5,164 bases of DNA from an uncultured Pseudomonadota bacterium (lineage in GTDB: Bacteria > SAR324 > NAC60-12), in the NCBI GenBank assembly GCA_913052275.1, contig CAJXDX010000129.1, positions 1-5,164 of the forward strand, in the 5' to 3' direction. Below the pieces are notes generated by a model. The model was not told where the DNA came from. It saw only the letters and a list, made by a program, of their open reading frames with translations, and ran no database searches. The stretch's first letter is position 1. The number at the start of each line of letters is the position of its first letter. This document shows positions 1-5,164 of this stretch, in pieces. Both the position numbers and the translations under genes were made by a program.

Positions 1-1343
1 GAAAATGCATTTTCAGGATAATCGTCTCCATCTCCATTGAGAATTGCTTCAAAACCAGAAATAGTATCTTCAAGAGAAACATACCGACCCTCTACACCCG
101 TAAATTGTTCTGCAACAAAGAATGGTTGAGACATAAATTTCTGCATTTTTCGTGCCCTACCCACTGTTAATTTGTCTTCGTCTGAAAGCTCATCCATTCC
201 CAATATTGCAATAATATCCTGAAGATCTTTGTATTTCTGCAATACACCTTGAACATCCCGAGCCACATTATAATGTCTATCTCCAATCACACGAGGGTCC
301 ATTATTCTTGAAGTGGAAAGTAGTGGGTCAACAGCAGGATAAATTCCAAGTTCTGCGATTTTTCTTTCCAGAACGGAGGTAGCATCTAAGTGAGCAAATG
401 CAGTAGCTGGAGCTGGATCAGTAAGATCATCAGCAGGCACATATACAGCCTGTACAGATGTTATGGAGCCCTTGTTAGTAGATGTAATTCTTTCTTGAAG
501 GTCTCCCATCTCTGTGGATAAAGTTGGTTGATATCCAACAGCAGAAGGCATTCGTCCAAGCAGCGCAGACACTTCTGATCCCGCTTGAGTAAAACGGAAA
601 ATATTATCAATAAATAATAATACATCCCTACCTTCCTCATCACGGAAATACTCTGCCATTGCCAGTCCGGAAAGCGCAACTCTCAGCCGTGCTCCAGGCG
701 GTTCATTCATCTGACCAAATACCATCGTAGTTTTATCAATTACACCAGATTCCGTCATTTCATTATAAAGATCATTACCTTCCCTAGTTCGCTCACCAAC
801 ACCTGCAAAAACTGAATATCCACCATGTTCCGTTGCAATATTCCTGATAAGCTCTTGGATTAAAACCGTTTTACCAACACCAGCACCACCAAAGAGTCCC
901 GTTTTACCACCCTTAGTATATGGCTCCATTAAGTCAACAACTTTAATTCCTGTAACCAATACTTCCCTTGATGTTGAAAGTTCTGAATGGGGTGGAGCAG
1001 CTCTATGAATAGGAAGTCTTGATTTAGAATTAAATGCCCCTTTTTCGTCAATTGTATTACCCAAAACATCGAACAGTCGTCCTAATGTTTCAGGCCCAAC
1101 TGGAACAGTGATTGGATCACCCGTATCACTTACCTTTTCACCACGGGTAATTCCATCGGTTGTATCCATTGCCACTGTTCTAACGATACTATCACCTAAA
1201 TGCTGGGCAACCTCTAATACCAGCTTACCATCACCATTTCGATCAATTTCAAGGGCATTCATAATTTCCGGTAGCTGTCCATCTTCAAATGTGACATCTA
1301 CAACTGCGCCCATTATTTGTGTAACTTTTCCAATCTTTGACAT
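1..1343 (-). CDS. atpD: F1 ATP synthase subunit beta (partial, C-terminus cut off by window edge)
   Basis: Catalytic subunit of the F1 head; with alpha it forms the alpha3beta3 hexamer that makes or hydrolyses ATP on the cytoplasmic side of the membrane. The frame opens with ATG at 1341-1343 (MSKIGKVTQIMGAVVDV) and stays open for 447 codons to the left edge. I translated it by hand and found no frameshift or internal stop. Visible motifs are the P-loop GGAGVGKT (residues 152-159), the catalytic Glu184 in GVGERTREGND, the Walker B Asp246 in LLFIDNIFRF, the alpha/beta family signature PAVDPLLSTS (336-345), and the DELSEED-type lever, here DELSDED (384-390), which contacts gamma. Family members are usually about 460-480 residues, so some 15-35 C-terminal residues are missing. 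A good Shine-Dalgarno 7 nt upstream supports the start. It follows atpG by 14 nt and is the last gene seen; atpC would be expected next. Confidence 0.98.
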   Translation of the reverse strand, partial: MSKIGKVTQIMGAVVDVTFEDGQLPEIMNALEIDRNGDGKLVLEVAQHLGDSIVRTVAMDTTDGITRGEKVSDTGDPITVPVGPETLGRLFDVLGNTIDEKGAFNSKSRLPIHRAAPPHSELSTSREVLVTGIKVVDLMEPYTKGGKTGLFGGAGVGKTVLIQELIRNIATEHGGYSVFAGVGERTREGNDLYNEMTESGVIDKTTMVFGQMNEPPGARLRVALSGLAMAEYFRDEEGRDVLLFIDNIFRFTQAGSEVSALLGRMPSAVGYQPTLSTEMGDLQERITSTNKGSITSVQAVYVPADDLTDPAPATAFAHLDATSVLERKIAELGIYPAVDPLLSTSRIMDPRVIGDRHYNVARDVQGVLQKYKDLQDIIAILGMDELSDEDKLTVGRARKMQKFMSQPFFVAEQFTGVEGRYVSLEDTISGFEAILNGDGDDYPENAF

Positions 1344-1350
1344 ATATTTT

Positions 1351-1356
1351 TCCTCT
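1351..1356 (-). promoter_or_regulatory. Shine-Dalgarno site of atpD
   Basis: On the minus strand this reads AGAGGA, 7 nt before the atpD ATG, and lies in the 14-nt gap after atpG. It is one of the clearest ribosome-binding sites in the window, which would suit the high beta stoichiometry (three per enzyme). The preceding gamma frame ends in tandem in-frame stops, TAA then TAG, and the TAG overlaps this site. The link to expression level is inference. Confidence 0.75.
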
Positions 1357-1357
1357 A

Positions 1358-2218
1358 TTAGCTGAGTGCTTCTGCGCCACTTACAATTTCCAACATTTCC
1401 GTTGTAATTGCTGTCTGACGCGCTTTATTAAATTGTAATTTTAAATCTTTAATCATATCATTTGCATTTGATGTTGCGTTTTCCATTGCCAACATTCTTG
1501 CGGCTTGTTCTGAGGCATTAGACTCCAGCAAAAATTGCCACATTTGGGTATTTAAATATCTGGGGATTATTGTCTTCACGACCGCTTCCTTAGAAGGTTC
1601 AAATAACCTCTCAGGATTATAATCTGAATCTTTTGCTTCAGAATCATAACTCATTGGCAGGAAGGTTTCATTTCTAATTTCCTGACGTGCTACATTCACG
1701 AATCGATTATAAACAACCTGTACCTGATCAACTTCTCCATTTATATATCGAGATATAATTTCATCGCCAATTTTCATAGCATGTGAATACCCCAAATCAT
1801 TCCAGAAATCTATATACTCTACGGCAATAGGGTAATTTCTATTTTTAAAATACCCCACCGACTTTTTCCCAATACATATTATTTCAGAGTTTTCCTGTCC
1901 TGCCTTATCAATTGCTTTATGGGCTTCACGAAGTACATTGGTATTAAATGCTCCTGCCATTCCACGATCTGCAGTCACCACAACAAAGAGTGTTTTTTTC
2001 ACTTCACGCACATTCAGCTCTGGCATAAGACTACGGTCAATTTCTGGAATAAGCATATTCAACAATTCTGCTAAACGACTGGAATAGGGTCGAGACTTTT
2101 CCATATTCTCTTGGGCGCGACGCATCTTAGCAGCCGCAACCATTTTCATTGCGCTGGTTACTTGCTGGATACTTTTAACCGATTTTATTCGGTTTCGTAT
2201 ATCCTTTAGATTCGCCAT
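1358..2218 (-). CDS. atpG: F1 ATP synthase subunit gamma
   Basis: Central rotor shaft of F1. Its N- and C-terminal helices form a coiled coil inside the alpha3beta3 head and its foot binds epsilon and the c-ring, coupling rotation to catalysis. The 286-residue length is normal (E. coli gamma is 287). The N-terminus MANLKDIRNRIKSVKSIQQVTSAMKMVAAAKMRRAQ is the classic first helix. The C-terminal PROSITE-type signature is fully matched by ITTEMLEIVSGAEA (271-284). In the Rossmann-like middle domain the conserved loop reads TADRGMAGAFN (82-92), with Met-Ala where many bacteria have Leu-Cys (DRGLCG). The ATG lies 3 nt after the atpA stop, with only a weak TTAGG-like site inside the last atpA codons, so translation is probably coupled to atpA. 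The gene ends in tandem stops TAA-TAG. I see no insertion of the chloroplast redox-loop kind. Confidence 0.98.
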   Translation of the reverse strand: MANLKDIRNRIKSVKSIQQVTSAMKMVAAAKMRRAQENMEKSRPYSSRLAELLNMLIPEIDRSLMPELNVREVKKTLFVVVTADRGMAGAFNTNVLREAHKAIDKAGQENSEIICIGKKSVGYFKNRNYPIAVEYIDFWNDLGYSHAMKIGDEIISRYINGEVDQVQVVYNRFVNVARQEIRNETFLPMSYDSEAKDSDYNPERLFEPSKEAVVKTIIPRYLNTQMWQFLLESNASEQAARMLAMENATSNANDMIKDLKLQFNKARQTAITTEMLEIVSGAEALS

Positions 2219-2221
2219 ATT

Positions 2222-3745
2222 TTAACCTAAGAATCCTTTTTTATAATCTTCAATGGCCTTTCTCAGTTCCTTATTGATCTCATCTGAAATTTCTCCCGCG
2301 GATTTTATTGTAGCGAGCATTTCGCTATGTTTAGCATCAATATGACCCAATAATCCCTTTTCGAATTCACCTATTCTCTCATTAGGGATATCATCTAACA
2401 TACCTTGACCACCTGCAAAAATAATTACAACCTGATGTTCAACTGCCATTGGTACATACTGGTTTTGTTTTAATATTTCAACCATCCGTTCACCACGAGT
2501 TAATTGAGCAAGTGTAGCTTTATCCAGATCAGACCCAAATTTTGCAAAGGCTTCTAATTCACGGAATTGTGCCAAATCCAACCTGAGTGTTCCCGCAACT
2601 TTTTTCATGGCTTTGATTTGTGCATTTCCACCAACACGAGATACAGACAATCCAACATCAATAGCCGGACGAATTCCAGAATTAAACAAATTATTTTCTA
2701 GATAAATCTGACCATCCGTAATTGAAATGACATTCGTTGGAATATAAGCTGATACATCACCTTCTTGAGTTTCAATAATTGGAAGGGCTGTAAGCGAACC
2801 GCCACCTAGAGAATCAGAAAGTTTAGATGCTCTTTCTAAAAGACGGCTATGAAGGTAGAATACATCACCGGGAAATGCTTCACGCCCTGGTGGACGCCTC
2901 AATACCAATGACATTTGTCTATATGCAACAGCCTGTTTGGATAAATCATCATAAATAATAAGCGCATGCTTTCCATTATCTCTAAAAAACTCTCCCATGG
3001 CACAGCCAGAGTAGGGTGCAATAAATTGAAGTGGGGCTGCATCAGATGCATTTGATGTTACCACCGTAGTATATTCCATTGCGCCATTAGCTTCTAATTC
3101 TGAAACTATACTGGCAACAGTTGAAGCTTTCTGCCCAATGGCAACATAAATACAATAAACGGGGGAATCTGATTCATGGGAACCTTTTTGATTGATGATA
3201 GCATCAATTGCAATTGCTGTTTTACCAGTTTGTCTATCTCCAATAATAAGTTCACGCTGACCTCTGCCAATTGGAATCATACTATCAATTGCTTTTATTC
3301 CTGTTTGCAGAGGTTGGGTAACAGGTTGACGAGCCATAACACCTAAAGCTTTCCGTTCTACTGGAAGTGATTCTTTAGCATTAATAGGTCCTTTCCCATC
3401 AACTGGTTGCCCAAGTGGATTTACCACTCTTCCCAGCATTTCATTTCCCACTGGTACTTCAACAACCTTACCTGTTCGTTTTGCTAAATCGCCTTCTTTT
3501 ACTAGACGGCTATCACCAAACAGCACCAATCCGACGTTGTCTTCTTCAAGATTTAAAGCCATTCCAAATACACCATTTGGAAGTTCTACAAGTTCAGAAC
3601 TCATAACATTTTCCAACCCACTAACACGAGCAACACCATCGCCCACCATGAGGACTTCACCTACTTCTGATACATCCAGATCAACCTTAAATTCCTTAAG
3701 TTGCTGCTTCAGTAAGGATGTTATATCTTCAGTTTTGATTTCCAT
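2222..3745 (-). CDS. atpA: F1 ATP synthase subunit alpha
   Basis: Non-catalytic nucleotide-binding subunit of the F1 head, alternating with beta and supplying the arginine finger to the catalytic sites. The 507 residues compare with 513 in E. coli. In order: an N-terminal helix that binds delta (about 1-25), the beta-barrel (about 26-95) with VGDGVARVSGL, the nucleotide-binding domain with P-loop GDRQTGKT (169-176) and Walker B-like ALIIYDD (261-267), the family signature PAIDVGLSVS (360-369) followed directly by the arginine finger Arg370 (SRVGG), and the C-terminal helical domain starting around FRELEAFAKFGSDLD (394-408). All key residues checked are present. The ATG has a GGAG site 5 nt upstream. 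It lies 21 nt after atpH and 3 nt before atpG. Confidence 0.99.
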   Translation of the reverse strand: MEIKTEDITSLLKQQLKEFKVDLDVSEVGEVLMVGDGVARVSGLENVMSSELVELPNGVFGMALNLEEDNVGLVLFGDSRLVKEGDLAKRTGKVVEVPVGNEMLGRVVNPLGQPVDGKGPINAKESLPVERKALGVMARQPVTQPLQTGIKAIDSMIPIGRGQRELIIGDRQTGKTAIAIDAIINQKGSHESDSPVYCIYVAIGQKASTVASIVSELEANGAMEYTTVVTSNASDAAPLQFIAPYSGCAMGEFFRDNGKHALIIYDDLSKQAVAYRQMSLVLRRPPGREAFPGDVFYLHSRLLERASKLSDSLGGGSLTALPIIETQEGDVSAYIPTNVISITDGQIYLENNLFNSGIRPAIDVGLSVSRVGGNAQIKAMKKVAGTLRLDLAQFRELEAFAKFGSDLDKATLAQLTRGERMVEILKQNQYVPMAVEHQVVIIFAGGQGMLDDIPNERIGEFEKGLLGHIDAKHSEMLATIKSAGEISDEINKELRKAIEDYKKGFLG

Positions 3746-3750
3746 AAATT

Positions 3751-3754
3751 CTCC
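3751..3754 (-). promoter_or_regulatory. Shine-Dalgarno site of atpA
   Basis: GGAG on the minus strand, 5 nt before the atpA ATG, in the 21-nt gap between atpH and atpA. It supports the start MEIKTEDITSLL, which matches the usual bacterial alpha N-terminus. A short perfect palindrome lies immediately upstream of it (see findings). Confidence 0.65.
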
Positions 3755-3766
3755 AATTAGTAATTA

Positions 3767-4303
3767 CTATTGATAGAGGGAATATTCCAATTTCTGTAAC
3801 CGGGTAGCAATTGATCCATCAATTATGGTGTTTCCAATTCTAAATTTAACACCAGCTATAATTTTAGTATCAACAACTGATTCCATTTCTATCTTCTTTT
3901 CAAGTTTTTTCTCTATTCCAGTTACAAGTTCATCAAGTTCATTTTCATTTAGAAGGGATGATGTAGTAACGGTCACCTTCATTGCTCCACTTTTATTATC
4001 GATTAAAAATAGAACTCTTTTGATAATTTCTTCAAGTAATTGAATTTGCCCATCATTCAGCAATTGCACTAAAAGTTCAAATCCAAATTCTGAAAGGACA
4101 TCCTCCAATACCACTTTTAGAATTTTGGATTTATTTTCCAACGGAATTCGCCGACTTTGTAAAAATAAGCGTAAATCTGGAGAAGTTTTATATGCAGTTA
4201 ACAATGTATTGAGATGCTGTGAGACATCAGACAATTGTCCGGAACCTTCTGCCACTGCAAATACTGCTCCTGCATATTTGTTCACTTCTCGATTATTTTT
4301 CAT
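3767..4303 (-). CDS. atpH: F1 ATP synthase subunit delta (OSCP homologue)
   Basis: Peripheral-stalk subunit that sits on top of the alpha3beta3 head and ties it to the C-terminus of subunit b, so that the head does not turn with the rotor. The 178-residue length is typical (E. coli is 177). The N-terminal helical bundle (about 1-105) begins MKNNREVNKYAGAVFAVAEGSG, with the usual YA..F.VA pattern. The C-terminal domain carries the conserved delta signature region VVDTKIIAGVKFRIGNTIIDGSIATRL (143-169). The middle is diverged, as is normal for this fast-evolving subunit. The start is set by a TGATG junction in which the last base of the atpF stop is the first base of this ATG. Only a weak GGGA lies about 8 nt upstream, so coupled re-initiation from atpF is likely. 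Confidence 0.96.
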   Translation of the reverse strand: MKNNREVNKYAGAVFAVAEGSGQLSDVSQHLNTLLTAYKTSPDLRLFLQSRRIPLENKSKILKVVLEDVLSEFGFELLVQLLNDGQIQLLEEIIKRVLFLIDNKSGAMKVTVTTSSLLNENELDELVTGIEKKLEKKIEMESVVDTKIIAGVKFRIGNTIIDGSIATRLQKLEYSLYQ

Positions 4304-4899
4304 CAGGATTTCCCGATTCCCGCTACTGTTTCTTTGATAAGCCTGCGGTTGTCTTCAGAGTCTACGTTTTTTTCAATAACTTTGGTAGCCGCTTGAAGTG
4401 AAAACTCCACTACAGAAGACCGAATCTCCTGAACAGCTTTTTCCTTTTCAGTTTGAATTTGGTGTTGTGCTTTTTCAAGTATATCACCCGCTTCTTTTTC
4501 CGCAGTTACTTTTATTTCTTCTCTTACTTTCTCACCTACCGCCTTACTTTCAGCAACTATCTTCTGGGCTTCTGCCTGTGCCTTTCGGATCATTTCTTCA
4601 TAATCTTCTGCAACTTTACCTGCTTCCTCTTTGGCTTTCTCAGCGGATGAAAGGGCATTCCGTATATCCTCTTCACGTTTATCCAGGGCATCTATGAGGG
4701 GACCCCAAGCCTTCCATTTTAAAATTGCCAGTACAATGAAAAAGGTAACAATTGTCCACATGAATACACCAGGGTCAAAACTTAACCATTTCTCCATCCA
4801 TCCACCTTCATGAACTGAATCAGCATGACCAGATCCTTCGGTAGCAAAAAGAAATCCACAGATACTAATAGCAGAAATTAAAAGTCTGCTCAATATCAT
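4303..4899 (-). CDS. atpF: Fo ATP synthase subunit b, with signal-like N-terminal extension
   Basis: Peripheral-stalk subunit: one membrane helix anchors it beside subunit a and a long helix reaches up to delta. I chose the ATG at 4897-4899 (MILSRLLISAISICGF, 198 residues) because AAGGA lies 9 nt upstream. A longer frame can open at a TTG at 4924-4926 (207 residues), but that overlaps atpE and would place the AAGGA inside the coding region. Residues 1-20 are hydrophobic after an Arg and resemble a signal peptide, with possible cleavage after LFA (19) or GHA (26). The real membrane anchor is about 45-62 (GVFMWTIVTFFIVLAILKW), followed by the family's KAWGPLIDALDKREEDI. Residues 75-165 are highly charged and Ala/Glu/Lys-rich, as expected of the dimeric right-handed coiled coil. 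The C-terminus (about 165-198) would bind delta. The length is somewhat above E. coli b (156) because of the extra N-terminus and a longer stalk. Confidence 0.95.
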   Translation of the reverse strand: MILSRLLISAISICGFLFATEGSGHADSVHEGGWMEKWLSFDPGVFMWTIVTFFIVLAILKWKAWGPLIDALDKREEDIRNALSSAEKAKEEAGKVAEDYEEMIRKAQAEAQKIVAESKAVGEKVREEIKVTAEKEAGDILEKAQHQIQTEKEKAVQEIRSSVVEFSLQAATKVIEKNVDSEDNRRLIKETVAGIGKS

Positions 4900-4908
4900 T
4901 ATTAATTT

Positions 4909-4913
4909 TCCTT
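4909..4913 (-). promoter_or_regulatory. Shine-Dalgarno site that decides the atpF start
   Basis: AAGGA on the minus strand within an A-rich run, 9 nt before the ATG at 4897-4899. It overlaps the end of the atpE stop region and sits downstream of the alternative TTG start at 4924-4926, so it argues for the shorter, 198-residue b subunit. Confidence 0.65.
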
Positions 4914-4915
4914 TT

Positions 4916-5161
4916 TTAGAGTACAACAGCTAATATGCAGACAACAAGTGCAATAATTGCAACACCTTCCAGAAGGAAGAGCGGAAGATTAACGGTTGCT
5001 CGTATATCTGCTGCGGCTTCAGGCTGACGGGCTGTGGCATTGGCTGCTGCAAAGGCAAGTAGACCAATTCCAAGACCGGCTCCAACAACGACTATTCCTG
5101 CTCCAATACCTGCTCCAAGCAAACCACCTTCAGCTGCCATGGAAGTAGCAACTGTCAACAT
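4916..5161 (-). CDS. atpE: Fo ATP synthase subunit c (rotor ring; 5' end uncertain)
   Basis: Small hairpin proteolipid that forms the rotating c-ring carrying ions across the membrane. From the ATG at 5159-5161 it has 81 residues. Helix 1 is Gly-rich (GAGIGAGIVVVGAGLGIG, 16-33), the cytoplasmic loop holds the conserved ARQPEA (44-49), and helix 2 (about 57-80) carries the essential carboxylate Glu65 in LPLFLLEGVAII. Compared with Na+-binding c subunits such as that of Ilyobacter tartaricus, where RQP and Glu fall at the same numbers, position 32 is Ile instead of Gln and position 66 is Gly instead of Ser, so proton use is inferred. Only three bases (codon GGT, no stop) lie upstream, so the frame may continue beyond the window. 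MLTVATSMA|AEGG looks like the end of a signal peptide, and Met8 (5138-5140) is another in-frame start, giving 74 residues, though without a clear ribosome-binding site. Confidence 0.93.
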   Translation of the reverse strand: MLTVATSMAAEGGLLGAGIGAGIVVVGAGLGIGLLAFAAANATARQPEAAADIRATVNLPLFLLEGVAIIALVVCILAVVL

Positions 5162-5164
5162 ACC

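Noticed and set aside
461..679. Minus-strand open frame of 72 codons inside atpD
   Set aside because: It is out of frame with beta, which reads cleanly through the same bases with its Walker B and conserved motifs.
1..1343. Beta as a truncated pseudogene, since no stop codon is seen
   Set aside because: The frame is intact through all the motifs checked and simply meets the window edge; the missing part equals the normal C-terminal tail.
1108..1365. Plus-strand open frame of 85 codons opposite the start of atpD
   Set aside because: It lies almost wholly antisense to the conserved beta N-terminal domain and its composition is that of a shadow frame.
4398..4697. Plus-strand open frame of 99 codons opposite atpF, rich in Leu, Phe and Pro
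   Set aside because: It is the antisense shadow of the Glu/Lys/Ala-rich coiled coil of subunit b, whose complement gives Leu/Phe/Ser codons. It has no recognisable domain.
4855..4899. Possible lipoprotein box around Cys14 of subunit b (SAISIC)
   Set aside because: The residue before the Cys is Ile, whereas a lipobox needs Gly, Ala or Ser there.
1344..4915. Internal promoters or terminators between the atp genes
   Set aside because: The gaps are 3 to 21 nt, too short for a full promoter, and contain no GC-rich hairpin followed by a T-run.
4897..4926. TTG start at 4926 giving a 207-residue subunit b
   Set aside because: It would overlap atpE and add MYSKKGKLI ahead of a well-placed ribosome-binding site for the ATG at 4899. 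TTG is a rarer start. It cannot be fully excluded.

Overview
The window is one uninterrupted stretch of an F-type ATP synthase (F1Fo, atp) operon. It is transcribed entirely on the minus strand, so the genes read right to left. In transcription order they are atpE (c), atpF (b), atpH (delta), atpA (alpha), atpG (gamma) and atpD (beta). The beta gene runs off the left edge without its C-terminus. The c gene sits against the right edge, so its true 5' end may lie outside. This is the canonical bacterial order c-b-delta-alpha-gamma-beta. By that order, atpB (subunit a) should lie just beyond the right edge and atpC (epsilon) just beyond the left edge; neither is visible here.

The genes are packed tightly. 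Gaps are about 16 nt (atpE-atpF), a 1-nt TGATG stop/start overlap (atpF-atpH), 21 nt (atpH-atpA), 3 nt (atpA-atpG) and 14 nt (atpG-atpD). Almost all of the window is coding. I see no stretch over 300 bases without a gene, no RNA gene, mobile element, CRISPR array, convincing internal promoter or terminator. This fits one polycistronic message with translational coupling.

The products form one machine. c and b belong to the membrane Fo sector, delta joins the b stalk to the top of F1, alpha3beta3 is the catalytic head and gamma is the rotor shaft. The catalytic and nucleotide-binding motifs I checked in alpha and beta are intact, and the subunit lengths are normal. The c subunit has its ion-binding Glu but lacks the usual Na+-ligand set, which points to H+ coupling.

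The organism is a bacterium with AT-leaning DNA (judged by eye). A b subunit with a signal-like N-terminus and a beta subunit of the TKGGKTGLFGGAGVGKTV type recall FCB-group bacteria, possibly a marine lineage such as Neomarinimicrobiota (SAR406). That assignment is a low-confidence impression, not a search result. I found no evidence of a new system. The points worth a second look are the N-termini of c and b and the inferred ion specificity.
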